From Gnetum montanum (Eukaryota; Streptophyta; Gnetopsida; Gnetales; Gnetaceae), in NCBI GenBank assembly GCA_015680685.1, contig MNCI01035635.1, forward strand, positions 116,966 through 180,965: a stretch of DNA of 64,000 bases. The letters run 5' to 3'. The translations under genes were made by a program, and so were the position numbers. A model generated the notes under the pieces. The model was not told where the DNA came from, did no database searches, and saw only the letters and a list, made by a program, of their open reading frames with translations. Below are positions 46,151-58,140 of the stretch, piece after piece (the first letter of the stretch is position 1; each line of letters starts with the position of its first letter).

Positions 46151-48511
46151 ATTACAGTGTAGATCCTAGGTAGCACTTGGTTTGAAGGATGTTCAAAAGT
46201 ATTTGATGTAGAGGGTGAGGGTACTTGAGATGTAGGGTGATCAGCCAAAGTAGGTTGTGAGGGCTAGAGAGGACTGCTAGGTTGAAAGAAAGGTCATTTT
46301 CTTGATTGATTATCTAGACCACTTGGTTGAAAAACTAGTTTTGAGTGTATAGCCCTTATAGTTTCATTGTTGCGGTTGTGGAGGAATCTCATCTTGCATA
46401 GATGAAGTAAGAGGTAATTAGGTTGAAGGTGGAAGTGTAGATGCAGAGCAATGTGGAGGATGATAAGGATATGGATATGGGTTTTCTCCTCGAGTATATG
46501 ATGAATGTGTTCAGTGGTACTCTAGAGGGTAATAGTGATGCTGGAATGATGCATGACTTGCCAAAATTCTAGGGGAGACGGGTTTTTGGACATAGTACCC
46601 ATATGGATTTGGTTGCTTATAAGGGTATTGCTACCTTGGTGATGACATTCCCCACGATTGTGGTTGGTACTATTCATAAGGTTGTCGAGGAGTTTCACTT
46701 GGGTAGTAAGCTTGTTGCTGTTGGTGGAACTACCTTAAACTACCTTGAGGGTAAGGCAATCATCTTGGAGCTTGTCTACATGCTAGGCGAGGATTTAATG
46801 TGTACACTCTAGACTCTTGTAAGTGTGACATCACAAGGCAGCATCCCTTTGGATGTTCATATTAATAGATGTCACATTTAGTTTCATCGTCAAAGTCAAA
46901 TTCCAAAACTTCCTTTACTGTAGTAGCTTTGCCCTTATGTCTTTGGTAGGCACATTCAACTTATTTTCACAATCTACGATTACGATCACTATTTTTCTCT
47001 TTGGATTCTTCAGCAATCTTCAAAGTAGTTTAAAACTTTTCATCCAAAGAGTCCCATAACTTGTCAACCTTGGCTCAAATGTTAGAAAGATATTTTTCAA
47101 TAGGTAGGTCTTTTTGTTCACCACTTCATCAATTGGTGACTCCTCATCACAAAATCGAACCTCTCATTTTCTAATAGATAGGTCCCTATTATACTCTTCA
47201 TCACTCTCCCTTTTTTGTAGCTCACCTTCTTCTTTTGCTACCTACTCAATTAGCCTTTAGATCTAATGAGCTCTCATTTCAAACAACCTCCCTTGGGCAT
47301 ACACCCCAAGGGTTCTTCTTATTTTTGCTTTAAGCCCATCAATGATGTGGTGAAGTTGCTCCCTCTACGAGTAACCTTGGCCAAGGAATTTGTGTAAGAG
47401 TGAATAGTATTGGCCCATGACAACATCCAAGGGTTCATGTGCTCCTTATTTCTAGCCTTGGATTTTCCTTCTTAGATTAGACACTCTAGATTACGTTTGG
47501 TATTTGTCATTAAATAGCTCCAACATGGTACTCCATCTTTGGATAGATTCTAGTTCTAAGGACTGATACCAACTTTCAACTTCCTTAATAAGGATCCTTG
47601 GAAAGAGCTTAAGTTTTTGCCACTTATTCTCTATGTTCTGTAAGGCACAGGTATCTTGAAAAGCTTGTAGATGTGTCTATGGATTAGAATTGTATCCCCC
47701 CTCAAATCTTGGGATATTGTTCATATTTAGGCACTTGATCCAACTATCCTTCATATGCCTGGTTGGGATTTTCACTACCTTCACAATATTGAGCATAGTT
47801 CGAGCCACCAATAAAGGTTCATCATCATCGTTGCATTGATAATGCTAATGATGGTTTCAGCAACTTCTTCAATTTTGGTGGCCTTCATGATCATTATTAT
47901 TTTATCAATTATCTTCATCATAGTAATTTTGATGGTAGCTTCCATGAGAACCATTAGATGAAGAGGAATGTTCAAAATTGGATGAAGAGGATGAAGAGGA
48001 AGGTGACATACCACTACCACCATTTTTATGCTTTTTATGATCACCATCATTAGATGCCTTGTCATTGTGATGTTCACCCGAGTCCCTACCTTAACTATCA
48101 CTCTTTCTTAAACCCAGTTTATGAATAGTTGATCATAGGATTAAGTTCACATCTTACCATCAGTAACAAGGGTTGGAGAATCTTCATGTTGAAAACCTTC
48201 CAAGGGACGATCCTCATTGTCCTTTTGATCTAGTAGGAACAAGGGGTTAGTGTAATGTTTTCCCTTTATTTCTTCATGGAGTCTCTCCTAATCTACTAAG
48301 TCCAACTTCTTAAGGATTTTAAATAGCATTATAGGCATAGACATATCGAGGGGTAGAATGACATTGCCCTTCATAGCACATCATTGCATTTGTTCATCCT
48401 GATGTAGGATGAAGGTGAAATTCAGCACAAACTTGGATAAGTGTATACCACCTTGCATTCGTGTGGGACTAGTGATTTAGTATCTTTAGGCTTATGAAAA
48501 GAAGAAGACAT
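46151..48511 (-). pseudogene. gag: Element E gag region
   Basis: Minus strand from an ATG at 48511 to the protease. Recognisable fragments include MLELFNDKYQT and MGQYYSLLHKFLGQGYS with HHIIDGLKAK, in the style of Ty3/gypsy capsid. It is heavily broken by stops. A Ser/Asn-rich, microsatellite-like part lies at 47800-48050. Confidence 0.6.
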
Positions 48512-48645
48512 TTTGTAAAACAAAATGAAATTGTCAGTGTGCCTTTATAATTTATGTATAGTGGAAATGTTATTGACCTTTAGGTTCATAGAATGATATT
48601 AGTGGTATCCACTTAAACCTAAATAGCACACGTTCCACAAATAAA

Positions 48646-48665
48646 GTCCTTGATAATGATGTCAA
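48646..48665 (-). promoter_or_regulatory. Primer binding site of element E
   Basis: Directly inside the 5' LTR the minus strand reads TTGACATCATTATCAAGGA. Against the plant Ty3/gypsy PBS TTGGCGCCGTTGCCGGGGA it has 8 differences in 19, all G-to-A or C-to-T, as expected from decay of methylated cytosines. Confidence 0.65.
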
Positions 48666-49585
48666 TGATGAGCACCAAGATGCCCCTACACCTAACCATA
48701 GGAATTACAAAGTGTTCACATGTGATCCAGTTCAATTCTGCGAACGTTATCATTTTCAATGCATTAACCCTTTAGGAAGTGAATCTAGCCTTAAGGTCAA
48801 TTGTTTTCCTCCCAATTATAGTTGTGATGTACATTGGTATGGTTAAGTGTAATTGAGGTATCTAATTTTTATCATTTTGTATTTTATATTTGGTGCTTGA
48901 AATGTAGATAAAAGGACTTTAATTAACTAATCATTTAACTAATCCTAACATAAGTATCTATTTCCAGTTTCCATACATGTCCTGAACCCATGTCTCCACT
49001 ACTAGGCAACCAAATGCTATGCTACTAGGCATACGAAGTGATAACACTACTGGGATTACCAAGCAAATACGTGTTACGCTCTAAGCAATTGTACTTATGT
49101 GTGTAATCTATCTCGCTTAACTATGTCATGAATGTAATAACTAAAAAATATTTGATAACTAATTAAAATAGTTTAATAAATAATTAAAAATAATAAATGC
49201 ATAAATAAAATAACTATCTATTCAAAGTGCTGAAAGGTTTATCAGAAAGCTCATCTTTATTGCCACACACACTGTCCTGCTCAAGTACCACAATGCTCGA
49301 ATAAAGATTCATACACTCAATGACTCCTATTGCAGGCACTCAGGGAAAAAATTATAACTTCCAAATGGAAAAACTGCAAGAGCTTTACTACTACTAAAAT
49401 CTCAATTCCCCATAAATGCAACTCATAGGTGCATATTTATAGGTGACGGATAAACACTGCATCGATGAGGCCTCGTCAATGTAGGACAAGATGCATCAAT
49501 AAGGCCTCGTTCATGAGGCCTTGTCAATGTGGTCAACTACATCGATGAGGCCTCATCGATGCAACCAGCCAATGATGACTTGTCA
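48666..49585 (-). repeat. 5' LTR of element E
   Basis: TGATGAG to CTTGTCA (decayed CTCATCA). A minus-strand TATA box CTATAAATA lies at about 49434-49442. It matches LTR 10696-11616. Confidence 0.85.
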
Positions 49586-49594
49586 ATACCTAAT

Positions 49595-50451
49595 TTTCAT
49601 CCAAGATGTATAAGGTGCATTGGTTATCTAAAGATTTTTCCTAAGAGATGAGGGAACACTGTACTTTAAACTTTAAAATTGAAAGTTTGCATGATGTTGT
49701 GAGGTATGATGTGCTTCTAATAAATTGTGCTGATGTAATTCGTGGAAGACCTTGGAATATTAACAATGGTGGTGCTCAATTTGATGGAGCAAGAAATGTC
49801 TAGAGTGTTGTTAGACCTAATGGAGTCTATGATTTGATTCCTATGATAACTGAATAAGTGAGGCAATAAAGCTCACTTAATGATTCCTTAATCCTTCTAG
49901 GAAAGACAGAATTTATTAAGGAACAACAATTGCTACTAACCATGATGATGTGCAGGTTGAACCTCATATATGTGTGCTAGGCTTTAAGGAGAAATTTACC
50001 AAGCTATTCAAGGGGAAATTGGATGGACTACCACCGATGAGAAATCTACAACATCAAATTGACTTCATTCTTGGTTCTACCATTCTACACACAAGAGCTT
50101 ACCGGATGACACCAAATTAGAGGACTAAATTACAAAGGCAAGTAGAGGGGTTACTTGTAAATGGCATCATGAGGGAATCCATTTCACCTTGTGTAGTTCT
50201 AGTGCCAAAGAAGGATGATGATGAATGGAGGATGTGTGTTGACTCTAGGGTATTGAATAAGATAACAGTGAGGTACAGGTTTCCTATTTCAAGGATGGAT
50301 GATATCCTTGATGTGCTTACCAATGCTAAAATTTCTAACAAAATTGATTTGAAGAGTGGGTACCATCAAATTAGAATCAGGCTTGGTGATGAGTGGAAGA
50401 TAGCTTTCAAAACACTAGATCAATCATTTGAGTATTTGGTGATGTCATTTA
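49595..50451 (+). pseudogene. Element F protease end and RT start
   Basis: Resumes F after E: YKVHWLSKDFS, VLLINCADVIRGRPWNI (end of protease), then [84 protein letters not shown]. These are standard chromovirus-like Ty3/gypsy RT motifs. It is interrupted at 50452 by a solo LTR within the V-M-S-F-G-L codons. Confidence 0.88.
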
Positions 50452-52001
50452 TGTAGCAATTGAAAACTTTGATGGTTGGAACACCAAGGTTCATGGGCAT
50501 ACAACCTAGTCCCAAATCCACACGAGGGCTTGTTGGAGGTAGAGATGTGGCACCCTAGACAATCTGGTCGATCGAACAGGGACTTACCAAATGCAATGGG
50601 GATGCAACATGGTTACCTATGGTTCTAATGTGAGATAATGCTAAGAGTGCAAGTTATTTTTATGGCACTTGTAGTGTTTGCAGTGTAAGTAAGGTCGAGC
50701 ATAGTTATAGGTGCCAAAGGAGGGTGAGCGTAGTCAAGAGTTTTAGCAAGGTAGACTATATTAATGCATGAGGGCCACTACTTGAGTGTAGTTCAAGTGT
50801 GTCTACATAGTAAAAATGATGAAAAATGCAAATAAAGTGTGGAAAATGCAAAGAAACAAGAAAATGAAGCAAAATACCACCCAAAATGGGCTTGAGCATA
50901 GTTAACACTAAGAGGGGATTTAGAAGGTACATGGTGTATAGTAGGTGCAGGTGGACAATATAGTCATAGTTCTTGAGGAGTCTAACTGTGAAGATTGGTG
51001 CTTTGCCAAGGTATCTATGTTTGCCAGGTTGGTCACCATGCTATACTATTGGATGCTGTGTTATGCTAGGTGTCTACGATGGTTTGCAATTGTGCTTGTT
51101 CACTTGTTTGTCAATGTGCCCTTGATTTGCATATGAGGTTCCCCGCCCCCCATATTACATTGAAGACATAGGTATTTATAGGGTTAGGGTTAGTGAGAAA
51201 TGCAAGATGGTTTCCATGTGGCAAATGGGATAGTTCGAACTACACTCAATGTAGTTATTGTTCATGTGGTGTATTGATGGGGCTGATGATGTTGCACTCT
51301 ATTGTGTTGTGTTGAACTCTGCATGACTATGAGACTATGACTACATTGCCAACCACATGTGTGTACACTAAGAGGATTGCGAGATACCTGAAAAATAAAA
51401 CTTGGACTACACTCTATGAGACTATGCTCTCTACGCTCTCACATGGGGTTGAGCATAGTTACAATTTTGGGTTAAAAGGGAATACAAAAAAGAGGTATTT
51501 TTCTGACTACGCTTCTCTAAGGTGAGTTCACTACTTTCTAGAGTTGAGTTAAGCATCATTGCTGCATTGTGGAGGCCACTGGAGGCTATTCTTGCTAACT
51601 ACACTCTTCTAAAAGGTGACTATGCTTTACGCTGGGGATGAGCGTAGTCTCACTACTGGTGAAATCTATCAGGAAAATGGATTTTTGCATATTACGCTCT
51701 CCCTTGAAGGCTGACTACATTCTCAACTAGGGGTGAGCATAGTCTCGACATTGGATAAAATTTGTGAAACTAATTTCCTATTGACTATGCACTCCATGAG
51801 AGGCTCACTACACTTCAGAATGGTGTGCTTGTGAAAGAGCATAGTCTCAACACTTAGGAAAAATTTCAATATTCTACACTCTAACTAACTATGCTCTACG
51901 AGACTATACTTTCTACGCTTTGATGAGGGGTTGAGTGTAGTTCCCGCATTTTGCCAAAATTTGCAGCCAGGACACCGCAGCCCAAATTTGGTGGTGTTTC
52001 A
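50452..52001 (-). repeat. Solo LTR of a G/H-related family, minus strand
   Basis: On the minus strand it runs TGAAACACCACC to CAATTGCTACA, like the G and H LTRs. A minus-strand TATA box lies at 51173-51180. It is flanked by ATTTA (50447-50451) and ATTTG (52002-52006), a target duplication with one change. The F RT reading frame resumes after removal, so it is a solo LTR left by LTR-LTR recombination. Confidence 0.85.
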
Positions 52002-52860
52002 ATTTGGGCTCTAGAATGCACACCTGATACATTCATGAGGTTAAAGCATGATGTATTGAAGGACTTGATTGATAAGTGTTGTATTGTATTTTTTAAAAAT
52101 ATTTTGGTGTATAGCTCTAATGAGGAAGAGCACTTGGATTATTTGAGAATGATGTGCCTTAAGTTGGAGGAGACACAATTGGTAATCAATGTGAAGAAAA
52201 GCCATTTCTTCAAGGGGGAAATCACATATTTGGATTCATGTGGATTCTAAAATCATATTCAGATGGAAGCTACCAAGGTGAAGGGTATAAGAGATTGGCC
52301 AACACCTAAAAATGTTGGGGAGGTAAGATCATTCCTTGGTTTAGGAGGTTTTTATAGATGGTTCATAAAAAAATTTAGTGGTATTTCATGGCCTATGTTT
52401 TCATTGTTGAAGAAAAATAAAGCATTCAGGTGGAATAATGAAATCCAAGGGAGTTTTGTCTTATTGAAAGCAAAGATTACCAATGAACTGATGCTTGCAA
52501 TTCTATATTTTCATAAGCTTTTTCATGTAGAGGTGGATGCAAGTAGACTTGCCATTGCTAGGGTACTTTTACAAGAAGCTAGGCTTGTTGCTTTCTTTTC
52601 TGAAAAGTTAAATGAGTCAAGGCAAAAACATAGTGTATATGAGAAGGAGTTGTATGCTATTCTTCAAGCAATCAAGCATTGGAGGCATTACTTGTTGCCC
52701 AAAGAATTCACTTTGATGAAGGACAACAAAGCACTTCAATTTCTAAACTCACAAAAGAAGTTCAGTGCAAAGCACATGAAGTGGGTTGCATAGTTACAAG
52801 AGTTCAATTTTTTGTTGAAGCATAAAAGTGGAAAAGCTAATGTTGTAGTTGATGCATTAT
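52002..52860 (+). pseudogene. Element F RT end and RNase H
   Basis: PDTFMRLKHDVLKDLID, then the catalytic box as FFKNILVYSS (normally YFDDILVYS), so both Asp are lost. Then VRSFLGLGGFYRWFIKKFS, and RNase H motifs FHVEVDASRLA, YEKELYAILQAI, MKDNKALQF and VVDALSRV. Long stretches are open (52263-52790). Confidence 0.88.
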
Positions 52861-53957
52861 CTAGGGTGCATCTGGTAAATTTTAGTGTACCTCATGTGGA
52901 AGGTATGGGTGATTTTGCTTCTATACATGAGCATGATGTTGATTTTGCACAGGTTTGGAGGAGCCTCAAGGACTCATTGATGAATAAGATAGACCAATGG
53001 AGGAACTATCATATTCAAGAAGAACTATTATTGAATAATGGAAAGGTATGTGTTTCTAATTGTGATTTTAGGAAGATTATTTTGTTTGAAAAACATTGTA
53101 GTTGAATGGAAAGTCACATGGGCAGGGTTAAAACATTGGAACCTATGGGTAAAAACTATTTTTGGCCTAGTATGACAACAGAAGCCTCAAAATTTGTGAA
53201 GAAGTACTTGGCATGTCAAAATTTTAAAGGACATAAAGGTGTGGATGAACATTATGTGCCCTTGCCAATTCCCAAGGGTGCATGGGAAAGAGTGTCAATG
53301 TACTTTGTGAGTGGTATTTTGAAGACTGAGAGTGCAAACGATGCAATTTTTGTTCTTATGGATAGATTCTCCAAGATGGCACATTTTGTTCCATGCAAGA
53401 AAGTGAGTGATGCCTCTCATGTTGCAAATTTATTTTTCTAACATGTTGTGAAGTTGCATGGTAGTCCTTTGAATATTGTTAGTGATAGAGACTCCAAGTT
53501 TACAAGTCATTTTTGGAGGTCCCTTTAGAAGATTTTAGGGACAATGTTGAATTTTTCTAGTGCATATCATCCACAATCTAATGCCCTAACTGAGGTGGTA
53601 AATAAATCATTGCTAAACATATTGAGATGTTTGTGTGATGGACAGCCAAATAGATGGGAAAACTTGTTGTGTCATGTTGAATTTTCATATAATAATGCTT
53701 TTCAAAAGGAATGTGGGAAAGGGGATGCCTAATTTTGTTGTTGGTGACTTGTTTTGGGTGCACTTGAAGAAGAAGTGGTTGAGAGGTGTTAACTTCTCCA
53801 AATTGAAAGCTAAGTGGGGCCTTTCAAAATCAAGGCTAAAATTAATGACAATGCTTTTGATATTGATTTACGAAACGATGTTGGTATGTCTTTTGTGTTT
53901 AATGTTTTAGATCTTGTGCAGAGAGAAAGCTATAAAAAGCTAAAAAGAGAACATATA
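52861..53957 (+). pseudogene. Element F integrase (3' truncated)
   Basis: MGKNYFWPSMTTEASKFVKK, CQNFKGH (zinc part), RVSMYFVSG (first catalytic Asp is Tyr), IVSDRDSKFTSHFW (second Asp kept), HPQSNALTEVVNKSL (Glu kept). The C-terminus is KLKAKWG and FKIKAKINDNAFDIDL. Sequence homologous to F stops at 53957, where the right arm begins, so the 3' LTR is missing. No chromodomain is visible. Confidence 0.85.
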
Positions 53958-54311
53958 ACATGGGCCTATCCCCATCTCCATGGCCTTATGGACCAATAGT
54001 TTCTTTGGTATAATTAAAATATAAATTTGTTTACCTTTGTGGTATGTATAAAAAGCGTATACTTTTGGAAATGTAGGGAATAAAATAAAATGAATTTTAA
54101 CATTAACCATGTGACTTATATTGATGGCTAATAGACAAAGAACTTATTTAATATCACTTGATTGATGGCCATAGGACAAAAGACTTAATTTTGGCCAAGA
54201 GGCCAACTCATCTCACAAGATAGGGGGGAGGGGGGAGTGCGTTTGTCACCCTCCAAGTAACACCCTCCACATCATGTGCTATGTAAGATTCCATGAAATG
54301 GGAAAAAACAT

Positions 54312-54446
54312 GAATCGAAGAGCCACACCTTTTTGTATTTCTATTACACAGAATGTGAACTAAAGAGCCACACCTTTTCGTATTTCTGTTACATAGAATG
54401 TGAACCAAAGAGCCATAGCTTTTCGTATTCCCGCTACACACATAAA
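54312..54446. repeat. 45 bp minisatellite, three units
   Basis: Units start at 54312, 54357 and 54402, each with AAAGAGCCACACCTTTT. The left arm has two. Confidence 0.85.
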
Positions 54447-54559
54447 AAAGCCAAACGCAACCAAATGCAGAATGGGAATGGGAATGGAAATAAGAATTTG
54501 ATTTCCATTCTATCTCTGTCTCTCTCTGCAACTTCTACTGCAGGCTGCCTAGCCCAATC

Positions 54560-55312
54560 AAACCAGGTTCGATGACGGCAACTTTGGAGCTCCACTAGAG
54601 TGCTAGAAAGGTACCTATGATGGTGGCCCATGCCTCAATTACAATAACAAGCTCATTGGAATGCGCTTCTTCAACCAAGGTAGCAATAAGGTAGTAGGCT
54701 AATTGGCCATTGCTACATTCTCGCTCAACACCGAGGTCCAGGACATGCACACGTCATCAACAATCATCGGCAATGCTATGGTCAATGCCAACATTTTCGG
54801 CTATGCCAACGACACTACCCGCAGCATGACCTGGCTTACACGGATCACCATGTACAAGGTCTAGTAGGACTATGGTTGTTTTAGCTCCAACATCCTTGTA
54901 GCCATGGATGCCACTCTGTCCAACGACATTGATAGGCTTTCACTCTCGTTTGCCGACAACCCGTAGCAATACTACACCAACAACATCACCATCAGCGCCT
55001 TCACCACTGTAGTCCATTGCCACATCTTTTTCACTTGCTCTACCAAAAACTCCAGACACAGTGCTATCATCGCCTTAAATCTTGTTCCTTGGATCATGAC
55101 CATCATTGCTAGCACCCTCGACTGTGACTTCCCGGCCATCACGGTGCTCGCCGATGGCAGCAAGTATGTTGAAACCTCACTCTATTCCAGGAAACTGCTA
55201 TTGGAAGATCCAAATCTCACACTCATCTATGCTGGAAACACCAGCCTTGATGGCAATAGAAATGTGAACTTCTACACCTATGGTAGCTTGGACCTCGAAG
55301 GTAGAGTAGGTG
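54560..55312 (+). pseudogene. Subtilase pseudogene, upstream piece
   Basis: Reads FDDGNFGAPLE, KGTYDGGPCLNYNNKLIGMR, MHTSSTIIGNAMVNANIFGY, ITMYKV, SSNILVAMDATLSNDIDRLS, YYTNNITISAFTTVV, NLVPWIMTIIASTLDCDFPA, YVETSLYS. This is a plant subtilisin-like protease from the pro-domain boundary past the His region into the PA-domain side. The GHGTH motif reads VQDMH, so the catalytic His is gone. Several stops are present. Confidence 0.8.
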
Positions 55313-56315
55313 TGAATCATAATACAATTTTTGTTATAATAGGTAAAAGATCTCTTCATTTAGGTTTTGTTTTTTTAGGATAAAATTTATATATGAATTA
55401 GGCCAATATGTTTCTTAAGTAGCTTTATCTGAAAGTATGTTTTAAGCATAAAATTTTGCAGGTAGGGGCAGGATGAGGGGTAGAGCTAGAGACATTTGAG
55501 GAAGGATGGTAATGGCTATAGTTGAAGCTGCAGCCTGAAGGGAAGGGCCTTCTAAAGTTTCTATGTCAACAATAGCCTTTGGTTATTGGAATATCTTTCT
55601 TTAAACAAACTTTTGCCAGTTTTTTTATGTGTGTTTTTGTTATTTTTTTATAGTGAATTATAATGTGTTAAACATTACATTTTGATGATTTTATGGAGTT
55701 TTCATAGTTTCACTTCAAGCTGAGCTCTTCTGTCATCAGTACTTAGCATGCTTTTCTATACATTTTTATTTTCAATGCAAAAACATTCCAAAGTTTGGTT
55801 TTGTTCTTTTTTCAATGCTTTCTGAAGTGGCAGGGAATTCTAAAATTGTAATTTTGTGCTACTAGCTTAAGTAATCTTCTTTTGCTACACCCTTTTTCAA
55901 TGTAAAGGAACATTTGTCACTTGATTTTCTCTTTATTTCATTGTATATTTTGTGTAGGTTTTATCATTTCTATGGCTATGCTTTGAAATTCAGCAGTTAC
56001 CATGGAGTAGATGCATTTAGTTGTTACGATTGTGATTGCTTTTTTATTTGCAACACGCATTTTAATAAAATGAAAAAGAATTAGCATTTTTGCTAACACA
56101 TGAAAATTATTAGCCAGCTTGAAATGTTGGCTTGACTTTGGTCATAATTTTAACAATTTTTCCTGCTTATTGGGAGGACTTAAAGAGTTCAAATTTGATA
56201 ATTTCTTCTTACCTTCTCGCATGCAGTGAGGCCTTTTCTTTATGTACATATTCTTTGATTGATGGAATCTAATGGATGATATGGTTAACCTAGTAAATTT
56301 TAATTACGAGAACTT
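55313..56315. other. Non-coding insert between the two subtilase pieces
   Basis: About 1 kb of AT-rich sequence present in both arms. The subtilase fragments either side partly overlap in content (NVNFYTYGSLDLEG and NFCTSGSLDPEK), as if the two pieces came from separate copies or a duplicated exon. No gene recognised in it. Confidence 0.6.
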
Positions 56316-56432
56316 TTGCACCTCTGGTAGCCTAGACCCCGAGAAGATCTCCGACAAGATCATGTTGTGATGATCTTAGCCAATGCCAAGGAAAATGGCA
56401 ACGAGCTCTCCGCCAACGCACATGTCTTGCTA
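56316..56432 (+). pseudogene. Subtilase pseudogene, downstream piece
   Basis: CTSGSLDPEKISDKIML, then after a deletion ILANAKENGNELSANAHVLL. It matches subtilases around GSLDP.KV.GKIV and GMILANT.ENGEEL.AD.H.LP. Confidence 0.65.
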
Positions 56433-57430
56433 TAATCATAAATAACCAATTATTTATAAATCTCCCCTAACTAAAGAGTCACTGCAAGGGAGCCAATGAT
56501 TATATTTATCTTGATTATTTATAATTCTATTATATATGATGATATATTTATAATCATAAACATAAATGATTATATATAATGATTATAAACACTTCATCAT
56601 AAATAAAGTCGGTTATTTATAATTGTTTCATTATATATATCTTATGGATAATGCTAACCGAGATATAATCATTATGGGTTAACATTGTGAATAAATAAAT
56701 AATATCTCTAACATTATGGATTCTAAGTAATATTTCATCATATCTTAGCTTTTTGTATTATGAAATGTTTACTGTTCGAACAAATCTTCTAATCCATAAT
56801 ATCTCAAATTATAATTATGGATTATTTCTCTAATTATAATAATCTCATAACATTTATTGGATTTCACAATAATTATAATATAATAATTATGAATGAGGTG
56901 TTAGCATCATTCATATCTTGTCCATTGTAACAATAATGTTAATATACAAAAGCCTGTGATATAATAATAACATTATTTATACATTTATAATATGATTTTT
57001 TATATCTCCACGAATGAATATGTATTACAAATATATGTTGTGATGCTAATTTAGTTTAATCTCTTCGTATTCCCTCATGCGCATGCCCCACATGCATGGA
57101 AGCTAAAAAATTAGTACAGGGGATTTGAATCTTTACTCGATTAATGTCCCCTAACCCCTGAGCTTCCCATTCGTCTCCATGTATTCCCTCACATACACTG
57201 ACCACATGCAAGGGAGCCAAAGAATCAGTGTAGGGGAGCCAAATCTCTATTCAATTGATGCCCCCTAACCCTTGGGCTCCCCATTCATCTCTTCGTATTC
57301 CCTCACGTGTAGGGCCTGACGTGGGTAATAATGAATATTTATTATTATAAATGGTGGGTAATATTGAATATTTATTATTATTATAAATAGTGATGGTTAC
57401 GATTACAGTAATAATGAATATTTATTATTA

Positions 57431-57737
57431 TTATAAACGGTGATGATTATGGTTACAGTGATGGTTACTATCATGGCAACAGTTAAGGTGATGACAGTTA
57501 CAGTGTGATGCAGTATTTAAAAATATTGAACTTAGGCATCATGTTACAAGATTAAGAGGTGCAATATTGGAATTCATGCATTTTTAGAAACATGGATCCT
57601 TCTACTATTAGTCTCAATAGAGAAGGTGAAGAACATTCTCTTCAAGATCAGCAACAACAACCATCTACTGCAACAAGTAGTGCAACAACCATCTATTGCA
57701 ACAAGTAATGCAATCTCTATTTATATGTCAAGGTGCA
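57431..57737. other. Spacer with CAA/ATCTACTGCAACAAGTA repeat
   Basis: Short tandem copies of CAACCATCTACTGCAACAAGTA (57658-57710). Otherwise nothing recognised. Confidence 0.5.
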
Positions 57738-58140
57738 AGGGTAATGCTTATAGTTAACCTTTGGCCTAAAGTAGGATTGGTGAATGGTGCACTTGGCATG
57801 ATTCACAGTATTATGTATCTTTAAGGTAAATAGCCACTTGCATTACCATTATACATTATTGTTGATTTTGACTCTTACATCGGATGTGCCTTTGATAATG
57901 GTAATCCCCATCATGTGCCAATTATACCTGTGGTCCGAGGAGCATCTTGTCAGTCACCATTACAGCTGGCATGGGCCATGACTATTCATAGATCTTAAGG
58001 AATCACTCATCCTGTTACATTATCTAGATTCTTTAAAGATTCATCCTCCTTTTCATGTGCAAAAATACAGAAAGATTTCAGATGCTAAACATATTCAAAG
58101 TAGAATTGCACAAGAAGTTCATTTTCCTTAGTTGGAGAAT
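57738..58140 (+). pseudogene. PIF1-like DNA helicase, C-terminal relic
   Basis: VMLIVNLWPKVGLVNGALG, then PLYIIVDFDSYIG, VPIIPVVRGASCQSPLQLAW and AMTIHRS, stop, GIT (normally TIHKSQG). These are the late motifs of plant PIF1-family helicases. The ATP-binding N-terminal half is absent, and there are three stops in 130 codons. A link to Helitrons is possible but no Helitron ends were found. Confidence 0.75.

Larger units (their letters stand above)
10696..49589 (-). mobile_element. Element E: Athila-like Ty3/gypsy retrotransposon, minus strand, carrying nested G and H
   Basis: It has LTRs of about 920 bp (10696-11616 and 48666-49585), both starting TGATGAG, and minus-strand gag, protease, RT, RNase H and integrase, plus an extra ORF between integrase and the 3' LTR. 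Removing nested G leaves about 13.3 kb. The target is the F protease gene. A candidate target duplication is GTAAT (10691-10695) with CTAAT (49590-49594), one mismatch and offset 4 bp from the LTR end. The PBS type and the 3' extra ORF point to the Athila lineage (inference). Confidence 0.85.
53958..57430. repeat. Right arm of the large inverted repeat
   Basis: Reverse complement of 349-3229. It begins TGGGCCTATCCCCATCTC next to the F relic and ends in TAATAATGAATATTTATT. It retains the 553 bp of subtilase sequence that the left arm lacks. Outside the subtilase pieces the arm is AT-rich and non-coding. Confidence 0.85.

Noticed and set aside
46603-46812. Short + strand protein of 69 codons in E
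   Set aside because: Antisense shadow of the E gag/protease region with no recognisable domain or promoter.
47781-48101. Met/Ile-rich minus-strand open frame of 106 codons
   Set aside because: Lies over an ATC/ATG microsatellite-like part of E gag in a different frame; low-complexity translation.
51176-51195. GGGTTAGGGTTAG as a telomeric or interstitial telomere repeat
   Set aside because: Under two and a half units, of a type common just downstream of LTR promoters; chance is enough.
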